Positions 6,345 to 13,707 of a DNA stretch of 32,324 bases are shown here, in pieces. Position 1 is the stretch's first letter. Each line of letters opens with the position of its first letter. The notes under the pieces are model-generated. The model ran no database searches. It had not been told where the DNA came from and saw only the letters and a program-made list of their open reading frames with translations. Both the position numbers and the translations under genes were made by a program. The stretch is from Spirochaetia bacterium (GTDB lineage: Bacteria > Spirochaetota > Spirochaetia > Sphaerochaetales > Sphaerochaetaceae), in assembly GCA_900769955.1 (NCBI GenBank), contig CAAGIP010000191.1:1-32324 (forward strand). Direction: 5' to 3'.

Positions 6345-7235
6345 ATGAAGGTCATGATTCTCGGTGCGGGAGCCGTAGGCGCTCCTCTTTGTACAAGGCT
6401 AATCGGTAAGTGTGATCTCTCCCTTTTGATGGACGATGAGAGAAAGGCACGGTATGAAGGGATCAATGTGAACGGAGTTCACTATGATGTTCCTTTGGCC
6501 GGAAGGGAAGAAAAAGCTGATGTAATGATCTTTGCATGCAAGAACTTCGATCTTGCTAAGGCAATCCTCACCGCAGAGCCTCATGTGAAGGATGGTACCA
6601 TCGTAATATCCCTTCTCAACGGGGTCGTAAGTGAGCTGCTTCTTAAGGATGCATTTCCCCGTGCCACCGTACTCTATGCATTCATTACTTCCCTCTCAAG
6701 TACAAGACATGGCAATAATATTGAATGCTTTTCCGAAAACGGAGGCGTGATATTCATCGGCGCGGGATGTGATGCCGAACTTGGTGCGCTCTCACGTGTA
6801 ACAACGCTCTTCGATGAGTGCTCAGTCACTTACAGGGTGCCTGAGGACATACGGCATGAAATCTGGTGGAAGTTCATGCTCAACACCGCATTCAACACGC
6901 TTTCCGCGATATTACAGACCTCATACCGCCAGATGTATGACAATAAGCACCTTCTCGAGGTTGCCTCGATGGTCATTTCCGAGGTCCGTGAAACTGCAGC
7001 CGCGGAAGGGATCACGCTGACGGAAGAGGACGGGAAAAGAGCCATTGACACAATTACGGCACTCCATGACGACGGAAAGACCTCGATGCATCAGGATGTC
7101 GAAGCCGGACGGGAGACTGAGAACCGCTGGTTTGCCGGTGCAGTGTCGGTTATGGGTAAAAAGCATGAAATAGCCACTCCCGTATGCGACCTGCTTTTCC
7201 ATCTGCTGGAGGCGAAGAGCCATGCGCAGAAATGA
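6345..7235 (+). CDS. panE: 2-dehydropantoate 2-reductase (ketopantoate reductase)
   Basis: A 296-residue NADPH-dependent reductase of the ApbA/PanE family. It makes pantoate for coenzyme A synthesis, although paralogues reduce other 2-oxo acids. The N-terminal Rossmann motif G-A-G-A-V-G-A-P starts at ~7, and the catalytic lysine lies in W-W-K-F-M-L-N-T-A-F-N (~160). The ATG at 6345 is chosen because the Rossmann strand begins there; an in-frame upstream start at 6264 would place the terminator inside the gene. It overlaps the dprA-like gene by 14 nt. No other pantothenate gene is nearby, so the substrate assignment is from the family only. Confidence 0.9.
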   Translation: MKVMILGAGAVGAPLCTRLIGKCDLSLLMDDERKARYEGINVNGVHYDVPLAGREEKADVMIFACKNFDLAKAILTAEPHVKDGTIVISLLNGVVSELLLKDAFPRATVLYAFITSLSSTRHGNNIECFSENGGVIFIGAGCDAELGALSRVTTLFDECSVTYRVPEDIRHEIWWKFMLNTAFNTLSAILQTSYRQMYDNKHLLEVASMVISEVRETAAAEGITLTEEDGKRAIDTITALHDDGKTSMHQDVEAGRETENRWFAGAVSVMGKKHEIATPVCDLLFHLLEAKSHAQK

Positions 7236-8151
7236 GAATGAGGCGCTCCTGTATGAGACACTGCTTACCCTGACGAAGAAGGATGAAAAGAAGGCCTGGC
7301 TCCTTTACGGGATGGTTGCGCTTAAATGTGACATTTCCAGGACCCTTCCCGAAATAATCTATCCGGCAGGGGAAGCAACGGGGTTTTCATCCTTCGAGCT
7401 CAGCGAGACTTACTACAGGATAAGAAATGCCTTTTCCTCATACCGTTTTGAGATGACGATTCTGAAAGAAGGTGATCCCCAGTGGCCAACCTCCCTTAAA
7501 AACAGCGGTGTTCACTTTCTCTACATGGTGGGACGCACCGAGCTTTTATCAAAGGTAAAGGTAGCAGTCCGTGGCTTCCGTGTTCCGACTGAAAAAGGCA
7601 AGAATGCGGCTATCTGTGCCATGAGGGACATTAAGGATGCCGATGGTGCCGTGATTACAACTGCGGACACCGGACTTGATCACTATGCTGCCGCATACGC
7701 ACTCTCTGAAGGCATCCCCGTCATATTGGTGCTTTCATCCCCGCTTCACATGGCAGTTCCTGAAGCGGCAAAGGAGCTTCTTGTCTCGGCCGCCAACGGA
7801 AACGGCCTGCTGGTTTCTCAGTTTCCTCCTCACGTAAAAGCGGAAAAATGGTTCGCGGTTCCCCGCAACAGACTGCTTTTGTCTCTTGCCGATCACTTCG
7901 TGCTATGCGAGGAAAAGGATGGAGGCCCACTGTTTGCACAGGCTGAGACCTTCCTCGGAGAAAAGGGCAGGGTGTTCGTCTATGAGAGCTTTATCAGTGA
8001 CCCCGCATATAAATATGCCGGAAAGCTCTCGCAGGCAGAAGGCACATGCATCCTTAAGAAGAAGGGTGACCTTAAGAAGATACTTGTTCCGCAGAAAAAG
8101 TCATCAAGGCGGAAAAAGGATGAAGACCAGCCCGGACTTTTTGATTTATGA
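7222..8151 (+). CDS. Divergent DprA/Smf-like DNA-processing protein
   Basis: A 309-residue protein with the DprA Rossmann layout in order: W-P-T-S-L-K, F-L-Y-M-V-G, V-A-V-R-G-F-R (usual V-G-S-R), T-G-L-D-H-Y-A-A-A-Y-A-L (usual G-I-D-A-x-A-H), P-V-I-L-V-L, and V-P-R-N-R-L-L-L-S-L-A-D. A lysine/arginine-rich tail ends in D-Q-P-G-L-F-D-L. DprA loads RecA onto incoming single-stranded DNA during transformation. Here the glycine-rich loop is degraded (G-F-R; T-T-A-D in place of S-G-x-A), so activity may differ. GGAGG lies in the end of panE. The gene overlaps panE by 14 nt and the RNase D gene by 4 nt. Confidence 0.72.
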   Translation: MRRNENEALLYETLLTLTKKDEKKAWLLYGMVALKCDISRTLPEIIYPAGEATGFSSFELSETYYRIRNAFSSYRFEMTILKEGDPQWPTSLKNSGVHFLYMVGRTELLSKVKVAVRGFRVPTEKGKNAAICAMRDIKDADGAVITTADTGLDHYAAAYALSEGIPVILVLSSPLHMAVPEAAKELLVSAANGNGLLVSQFPPHVKAEKWFAVPRNRLLLSLADHFVLCEEKDGGPLFAQAETFLGEKGRVFVYESFISDPAYKYAGKLSQAEGTCILKKKGDLKKILVPQKKSSRRKKDEDQPGLFDL

Positions 8152-9005
8152 AATACGACTATATAGATAATGATGAAAAGCTTCATGCTTTTCTTGAGCA
8201 CATTAAAACCCTCGGTTCCATCGCGGTGGATTTCGAGGGGGAATTCAATTTGCACATATACGGTGAGCATCTCTGCCTGATCCAGATCTTCGACGGGAGC
8301 AGGTATTACATAATCGACCCCAGAAGCCGCACTCTCAGCAGGGAGGCCCTGCTTGAGTTCTTTGCATCTGATGTGGAAAAGGTGTGGTTTGATGCTCAGA
8401 GCGATAATTCACTTGTCTTCAAGTGCTATGGCGTCACTATTAACGGAATATATGACGTGAGGGCACTGGCCAAGGCGTTGGGCTTCATGGGAAACCTCAT
8501 CGCACTGGAAGAGGAGTTTCTCGGCACGGAGCCTGTAATAGACGATAAGAAGCGCCTCCAGCAGACCAACTGGCTGAAGAGGCCGCTTGCCGATGAGCAG
8601 ATAGCGTATGCGCTTTCCGACGTGACGTATCTGCTTTCACTAAAGAAGGTGCTCTGGGACCGTGTTGTGGAAGCGGGGGTGGAAAAGGATGCGCTTTACC
8701 AGCTGAAGGCCGCATGCTCAAAGCCAAAGCCGTCAGCTCCCTGGACAAAGCTCTGTTCACCGAGGAGCCTGACTAAGGCACAGAAGGAAGCGCTTAAGGA
8801 GTACTTCATCGCCAGGGACTGCGTGGCAAGACGTTTCAACGTCCCAGCCTTTCATGTCCTGGACAAGCATAAGATCATAGAACTGGCAAAGAAGTGTCCC
8901 GGCACACTTGATGAAGTGTATGGCATCATCTCCCCGATTCCCCCGAGATTCTCATCCTGCCTTAAGGAAACAATGAAGACGGCTTTTGACCGTCTCCATA
9001 AGTGA
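8148..9005 (+). CDS. Ribonuclease D-like 3'-5' exonuclease with HRDC domain
   Basis: A 285-residue DEDDy exonuclease. Exo I is A-V-D-F-E-G-E (D28, E30), Exo II is W-F-D-A-Q-S-D-N-S, and Exo III is Y-A-L-S-D-V-T-Y-L, giving the full acidic set with tyrosine. The C-terminal ~80 residues resemble an HRDC helical domain (R-D-C-V-A-R-R-F-N-V-P-A ... I-I-E-L-A-K-K-C-P). RNase D trims tRNA and other small RNA 3' ends. The start overlaps the dprA-like stop (ATGA). Its stop lies 1 nt from the convergent xdh stop with no terminator between, so transcripts probably run into each other. Confidence 0.88.
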   Translation: MKYDYIDNDEKLHAFLEHIKTLGSIAVDFEGEFNLHIYGEHLCLIQIFDGSRYYIIDPRSRTLSREALLEFFASDVEKVWFDAQSDNSLVFKCYGVTINGIYDVRALAKALGFMGNLIALEEEFLGTEPVIDDKKRLQQTNWLKRPLADEQIAYALSDVTYLLSLKKVLWDRVVEAGVEKDALYQLKAACSKPKPSAPWTKLCSPRSLTKAQKEALKEYFIARDCVARRFNVPAFHVLDKHKIIELAKKCPGTLDEVYGIISPIPPRFSSCLKETMKTAFDRLHK

Positions 9006-9006
9006 G

Positions 9007-11550
9007 TCATTTTCTGTAAGCTGTTTTTTCCAGCGGAAGGGATGTGCGGAAGATACCGTCCCTTCTGTAGTAGGCATGGGCTGCGGCAGGAGCTGTCGGT
9101 ATGGTGCAAAGCTCCCCGATTCCCTTGGCTCCGTAAGCGGCAGGACCGTACTCGGGACCATGTACCATGATGACCTTCACGGGAGGTGCGTCAGTTGCCC
9201 TGATAAGACCAAGTGTTCCGTACTTCGACTTCACATAACCGTTTTCAGTGATGAAGTTCTCAGTCAGAGCATAGCCAAGTCCCATCACGACACCGCCTTC
9301 GATCTGGCCTTCCGCCGAAAGCTGGTTGATGATGCGTCCGCAGTCACAGACGGCAACCACTTCCCGGACTTTACCGTTTTCATCAAGATCCACAAGCTGT
9401 GCTGAATAACTGTATGCCAGATGTGAGACCGGATGGGGCTTCGTGCTTGTAATTGGATCTGTCTCAAATGAGAACTCCCCATAGAATTCCTTGCCCTCAA
9501 GCTCAGCAATAGTGTTGTCCTTCAGGGCTTCGGCAAGCTTCTCAGCTGCTCTTCTCGTCGCTTCACCTGTGAATGCGGTCTGGCGTGAAGCAGTGGATGT
9601 GCCGCTGTTCGGGGTTCTTACGGTATCGGGTGCTTCCACGGTAAGATGATCAGGTGAGAGCCCTGTCGTCTCTGCCGTGATCTGGAGCACTACAGTCGCA
9701 AGTCCCTGTCCCATGCAAGCGGCAGAGGTCCTTATGTGGACGATTCCCTTTTCAACGGAAAGAATGCACCGTCCCGTATCGGGGACTCCGACTCCGACAC
9801 CGCTGTTTTTGAGTGCGCATGCAATACCCGCATTCGGATGCTTCTCATAGTAGGGCCTAAGTGCATCGAGACATTCCTTTATTGCAGTGTCTCCTGAAGC
9901 CATCTGGCCGTTTGGCATCACATCCCCGGGGACAAGCGCGTTCTGATAACGGAAGTCAAAGGGATCCATGTTAACCTTTTCAGCAAGCTTATTGATCGCA
10001 CTTTCAATTGCAAAACACGACTGCGTGACCCCGAATCCCCTGAAAGCACCGGATGGAACGTTGTTCGTATAGAGTGCTATTCCCGTAATGTCTATGTTCT
10101 GGTAATCATAGGGGCCTGCGGCATGTGTGCATGCCCTCTGAAGTACAGGACCTCCGAGCGATGCATAGGCACCTGTGTCGGCAAGAATGGTGCACTCCAG
10201 TCCCGTGAGGAATCCCTTTTCATCACAGCCTAATGTCAGCTCCATTTCCATCGGGTGTCTCTTCGGATGGATCATGATGCTTTCCGCCCTTGAGAGCTTT
10301 ACTTTGACGGGGCGGTGGGTTATGTAAGCTGCCAGTGCCGCATGGTGCTGGACTGACATGTCTTCCTTTCCTCCGAAACCTCCGCCGACCAGCTGGCTGA
10401 TGCAGTGAACCTTATCCTCGGGAAGATTGAGGATGTGTGTTATTTCATGAAGCTCATCGTACACGCTCTGGGAACCGGTATATACAGTGACTGTTCCGTC
10501 ACTGTATTCCGCAACCGCTGTTTCCGGCTCCATGAATGCATGTTCCGTGTGGGGGGTTGAGAAGGTGTAGTGTACTGTGTGAGCACTTTCCTCAAGGGCC
10601 TTCTTCGCATTTCCCCTGACGATGTGTTCACTCCTCATCACATTTGATTCACCTTCATGAACCTTTATTTCATCCTTAAGTGCGGTATGGACGTCATAGA
10701 CGCCTTCAAGCACGTCATATGTTACTTTTACTTTCTTGCACAGCTCATCAAGATCTGCTTTGTTTTCTGCAACCACAAGACAGATCGCGTCACCGACGTA
10801 GTGTGTGAGTTCGCCTTCCGCGATAAGAACCGGCCAGTCCCTCTTTAGGTGTCCGTGTCTGTTGTTGGGAACATCCCTGGCCGTGATGACTTTCACGCAT
10901 CTGGGATCGCTTTCGGCTTCGCTGCTGTCTATTGAAATGACCCTTGCCCTGGGATATTCGGCCCTTACAGCCTTTGCGTGGCACATGTCCTTCAGTGTGA
11001 TGTCATCTGCGTAGATACCTTCTCCCAGCGTCTTTGCAACCGCATCGACACGGGCAAAGGAAGAGCCGAGGGATGCATTGCCGTTTTCAAATACGACTTC
11101 ACGTCCTGTCCTGAAGTAGTCTGCCGCCATGAGGATCGCATCCTCGATCTTTACATAACCGGTACAGCGGCAGATGTTGCCCCTGATCGCTTTCTTCACA
11201 TCTTCCCTTGTGGGTGTGAGGCTGACATCAAGGAGTGCCTTTGCGCTCATGACCATGCCGGGAATGCAGTAGCCGCACTGGACTGCACCGCAGACAGCGA
11301 AGCAGTAGGAGTAGACAAGCCGTTCCCTCTGACTCAGTCCTTCGATGGTAGTGACCTTCTTCCCCTGAAGACGTGAAAGTGTGAAGACACATGCTCTTGT
11401 GGCTTTACCGTCCACAATTACGGTGCACGCTCCGCATGCTCCTTCAGAGCATCCGTCCTTTGTACCGGTGAGATGAAGATCATCCCTTAAAAATGAAAGG
11501 AGCTTTTTGTCGCTCTCCGATGAATATTCCTTTCCGTTGACTGAAAGCAT
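9007..11550 (-). CDS. Single-chain xanthine dehydrogenase / molybdenum hydroxylase (selenium-dependent type)
   Basis: An 847-residue fusion of two parts. The N-terminal two-[2Fe-2S] part (1-~155) has C-S-E-G-A-C-G-A-C-T, then C-G-Y-C-I-P-G and C-R-C-T-G-Y. The molybdopterin subunit follows, with Q-L-V-G-G-G-F-G-G-K-E, A-F-R-G-F-G, the Q-T-A-F-T-G-E segment and the catalytic glutamate in A-Y-G-A-K-G-I-G-E-L. There is no FAD domain, so electrons must leave through a separate partner. This architecture and length match the selenium-dependent molybdenum hydroxylase family, and more loosely aldehyde oxidoreductase. I prefer the ATG at 11550 (M-L-S-V-N-G) because conserved sequence begins there; 11601 is an in-frame alternative, and neither has a good ribosome site. 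Accessory genes are not in the window. Confidence 0.88.
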   Translation of the reverse strand: MLSVNGKEYSSESDKKLLSFLRDDLHLTGTKDGCSEGACGACTVIVDGKATRACVFTLSRLQGKKVTTIEGLSQRERLVYSYCFAVCGAVQCGYCIPGMVMSAKALLDVSLTPTREDVKKAIRGNICRCTGYVKIEDAILMAADYFRTGREVVFENGNASLGSSFARVDAVAKTLGEGIYADDITLKDMCHAKAVRAEYPRARVISIDSSEAESDPRCVKVITARDVPNNRHGHLKRDWPVLIAEGELTHYVGDAICLVVAENKADLDELCKKVKVTYDVLEGVYDVHTALKDEIKVHEGESNVMRSEHIVRGNAKKALEESAHTVHYTFSTPHTEHAFMEPETAVAEYSDGTVTVYTGSQSVYDELHEITHILNLPEDKVHCISQLVGGGFGGKEDMSVQHHAALAAYITHRPVKVKLSRAESIMIHPKRHPMEMELTLGCDEKGFLTGLECTILADTGAYASLGGPVLQRACTHAAGPYDYQNIDITGIALYTNNVPSGAFRGFGVTQSCFAIESAINKLAEKVNMDPFDFRYQNALVPGDVMPNGQMASGDTAIKECLDALRPYYEKHPNAGIACALKNSGVGVGVPDTGRCILSVEKGIVHIRTSAACMGQGLATVVLQITAETTGLSPDHLTVEAPDTVRTPNSGTSTASRQTAFTGEATRRAAEKLAEALKDNTIAELEGKEFYGEFSFETDPITSTKPHPVSHLAYSYSAQLVDLDENGKVREVVAVCDCGRIINQLSAEGQIEGGVVMGLGYALTENFITENGYVKSKYGTLGLIRATDAPPVKVIMVHGPEYGPAAYGAKGIGELCTIPTAPAAAHAYYRRDGIFRTSLPLEKTAYRK

Positions 11551-11601
11551 AAACACAGTACAGGCCCGCCTTTGGTTATCATTTTTTTCGTGAAAATGCA
11601 T

Positions 11602-11836
11602 GGCCGCTTAGCTTCTGTTGCGTCTTAACAGCGGTCTGTGATGCCGATGCATATTTATTATCATGGGATAAGATTGAGTTTGTCAAACTTTTTATTACTC
11701 AAATACTGTGAAAAACTGAATTTAGATGCCTGTTTCTTAGGATTATCAAAGGTTTATCCATTATACAAACAAATGGATAAAGAAGAAGTGAATCCATATA
11801 TCCTTATGGCTGGCGCAAAAGCCATATTGAGGGTAA
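11602..11836. other. AT-rich intergenic stretch between xdh and the DUF1893 gene
   Basis: About 235 bp, clearly richer in A and T than its surroundings. An open frame (about 11644-11910) crosses it, but its product resembles no family I know, lacks a ribosome site and runs into the DUF1893 gene in another frame. It may be a decayed gene remnant plus promoters of the divergent neighbours. Confidence 0.35.
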
Positions 11837-11842
11837 TATCAT
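11837..11842 (+). promoter_or_regulatory. -10 element of the DUF1893 gene (leaderless)
   Basis: TATCAT ends 6 nt before the ATG at 11849, with no Shine-Dalgarno sequence. The spacing is identical to that of the TauE and epimerase genes on the other strand. Confidence 0.55.
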
Positions 11843-11848
11843 CGTGTT

Positions 11849-12244
11849 ATGGAAAAGTATCAGGAAAGACTGCCAAAAGGAATATCACTAAGACTATACA
11901 GCGGGGATGAGCTTATCTTTGAAAACAGCGGAAAGTGGCTTCATCCGCTCTTTGCGGCCGAGGTTTTTCTGGCAGGAAAGAATCATGATGACCTGAGGCT
12001 TCATGATACTGTTTCGGGTACTGCGGCAGCATTTCTTGCTTCCCGGCTGAATATAAAAAAAGTGCATGCCGATATGGTCAGTACCGGTGCACTTTCAGTG
12101 TATGAGCGCTTTGGCATAAGTGTGTCATATGACGTGCATGTGGACAGGATCCTCTGTAAGACAGAGGAACTCTTCACACCTGATTCCGATCCCGATGAAG
12201 TGTATGCGGAGCTCTCGAAAAGGGCCGGACGTGTCAGAACCTGA
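11849..12244 (+). CDS. DUF1893 (TM1506-like) protein
   Basis: A 131-residue protein of the DUF1893 family. The core is L-R-L-H-D-T-V-S-G-T-A-A-A-F-L-A followed by V-H-A-D-M-V-S-T-G-A-L-S-V-Y-E-R-F-G-I-S-V-S-Y. The Thermotoga homologue TM1506 adopts a cytidine-deaminase-like fold but lacks a catalytic zinc site; no H-A-E or P-C-x-x-C motif is visible here either. The biochemical role is unknown. Its tail overlaps the end of the convergent dCMP deaminase gene by 11 nt, an intriguing pairing of two proteins with related folds. Confidence 0.78.
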   Translation: MEKYQERLPKGISLRLYSGDELIFENSGKWLHPLFAAEVFLAGKNHDDLRLHDTVSGTAAAFLASRLNIKKVHADMVSTGALSVYERFGISVSYDVHVDRILCKTEELFTPDSDPDEVYAELSKRAGRVRT

Positions 12245-12716
12245 TGACAAGTTCCTTTTCCCTTGGAATGAACTGCTCATACTTTACATTCGCCTGATCA
12301 AACATCCTGCGGCTTGCGGTGCAGCTGTCGCTGGCCTGATATTTATCGGAAAGATAAACGACTCTTTTAATTCCTGACTGGATTATTGCCTTTGCGCATT
12401 CGTTGCATGGAAAGAGCGCCACATAGAGAGTGGAACCGTGCAGGTCGGTATTGGAATTCAGGATTGCATTAAGCTCCGCATGGCAGACGTAAGGATACTT
12501 CGTTTCACACCATGAGCCCTCCCTGTCCCAGGGAAGATCATCATCGTCACACCCGATGGGAAAGCCGTTGTAGCCGACACCCACGATCTTTTTGTGTTCG
12601 TTCACGATGCACGCACCGACCTGAGTGTTCGGATCCTTCGATCTCATCGATGAGAGTACGGCAATACCCATGAAGTACTCATCCCAGCTTATGTAATCCT
12701 TTCTCTTCGCTGTCAT
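12234..12716 (-). CDS. dCMP deaminase (ComEB-like)
   Basis: A 160-residue zinc-dependent deaminase converting dCMP to dUMP for thymidylate synthesis. The zinc and catalytic residues are visible: C-H-A-E-L-N (H79, E81) and P-C-N-E-C (C104, C107). An additional C-D-D-D-D and W-C-E-T-K-Y segment between them is typical of the dCMP deaminase branch. The ATG at 12716 is chosen over a GTG at 12722 because AAAGGGTGG precedes it. Its start lies inside the end of the upstream hydrolase (38-nt overlap), so the two genes are cotranscribed. The name comEB is used for Gram-positive homologues; a competence role is not implied. Confidence 0.93.
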   Translation of the reverse strand: MTAKRKDYISWDEYFMGIAVLSSMRSKDPNTQVGACIVNEHKKIVGVGYNGFPIGCDDDDLPWDREGSWCETKYPYVCHAELNAILNSNTDLHGSTLYVALFPCNECAKAIIQSGIKRVVYLSDKYQASDSCTASRRMFDQANVKYEQFIPREKELVIRF

Positions 12717-13644
12717 AACCACCCTTTAAAAAAGAGATGATGTCATCCATGTACTTTTCCTGTACCGAACGGTACGAAAGCAGACAGTGATGCGTGTGGT
12801 GAAAGTCACCCTTCATCTCGACTTCTCTTTTTACTTTTATATAATCATGACAGGACTTTTCCAATACTGCAAGATTTTTGAATGGAACTGTTTTATCACC
12901 TCTGTCGTGCATCACATACATCGGTACGCTTATCTTCTTAAGATCCTTCCTGATACGGTCAAATGCCTTTGAAAGGGATAACCCCTGCTTTATGAAAGTT
13001 CCTTTATAGCCTGTCCACTCCTCATCACCGTCATTGCTGTCCGGACGTGACGTGACAGTCCCTGCACCGATGTTTTTTACGAACAGTGAGAGAGTAGGGG
13101 CAAGCACTGCCTTAAGGTTTGTGTACACTCCGCAGCTTATGCTGTTGTATGCGACAGGGGAGCTGATGCATACAAGTGCATCGGGAGCCATGTCAGTTCC
13201 TGAGTACTTTTCCCCGATCTTCAGCGTCATCGCGCCTCCCATGGAAACTCCGAGGACAAATACCTTCTCATATCGTTTCCTGAGGTCTTCGTAGTATTCG
13301 GAAATGAAGTCAAACCACTGAGTGAAGTTGGTCTTCTCGAATTCCTTTATGTCCGCGCCGAAGGTCGGGATCAGGGGAGCATATGCATCAAAGCCCGCCT
13401 CATCAAGCCTTTTCGCAGCGTAATCATACATGTATGGTGTTGCCGGAAAACCGTGTATCAGAAGAACTGCCTGCTTTCTTTTCCTGTCATAAACAATGCT
13501 TCTGCACTTATCGCTGAAGCACTTTGATTCATCACTTATAAGTTTTTCCTTATTCCTGTCCCTGTAGAAAGGAATGTTCCAGTTGAGAAGCAGGAAGACG
13601 ATGAGGAAAAGAAGAACGTATATCATGAAATAAAGAATAGTCAC
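12679..13644 (-). CDS. Membrane-anchored alpha/beta hydrolase (monoacylglycerol-lipase/carboxylesterase-like)
   Basis: A 321-residue serine hydrolase. One N-terminal transmembrane segment (~2-22) is followed by the alpha/beta hydrolase core: the oxyanion region L-L-I-H-G-F-P-A-T-P, nucleophile elbow G-V-S-M-G-G (S134), acid in H-D-R-G-D-K-T-V-P and catalytic histidine in F-H-H-T-H-H. It resembles thermostable carboxylesterase Est30 or monoacylglycerol lipase. The GTG at 13644 lies directly behind AGGAAGT in the arm of a hairpin; an ATG at 13626 is an alternative that would shorten the membrane anchor. It sits just downstream of the pyk terminator and overlaps the deaminase gene. Confidence 0.82.
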   Translation of the reverse strand: MTILYFMIYVLLFLIVFLLLNWNIPFYRDRNKEKLISDESKCFSDKCRSIVYDRKRKQAVLLIHGFPATPYMYDYAAKRLDEAGFDAYAPLIPTFGADIKEFEKTNFTQWFDFISEYYEDLRKRYEKVFVLGVSMGGAMTLKIGEKYSGTDMAPDALVCISSPVAYNSISCGVYTNLKAVLAPTLSLFVKNIGAGTVTSRPDSNDGDEEWTGYKGTFIKQGLSLSKAFDRIRKDLKKISVPMYVMHDRGDKTVPFKNLAVLEKSCHDYIKVKREVEMKGDFHHTHHCLLSYRSVQEKYMDDIISFLKGGYDSEEKGLHKLG

Positions 13645-13687
13645 ACTTCCTGAAACGGACTATGGCCATATCAGGGTGAGTGTGACT
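13628..13687 (-). terminator. Terminator-like hairpin after pyk, overlapping the hydrolase start
   Basis: On the minus strand, arms at 13687-13671 and 13653-13639 share AGTCACACT and CCTGA (two-base bulge), followed by ATTCTTTATTT. The 3' arm contains the AGGAAG that would serve the hydrolase GTG, so the hairpin could both end pyk transcripts and hide a ribosome site. Confidence 0.65.
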
Positions 13688-13707
13688 TATGTTAAGAAAG
13701 CTTTGGC

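Noticed and set aside
11644..11910. Open frame before the DUF1893 gene
   Set aside because: No ribosome site, no family resemblance and AT-rich composition; it overlaps the DUF1893 start in another frame. A decayed gene cannot be excluded.
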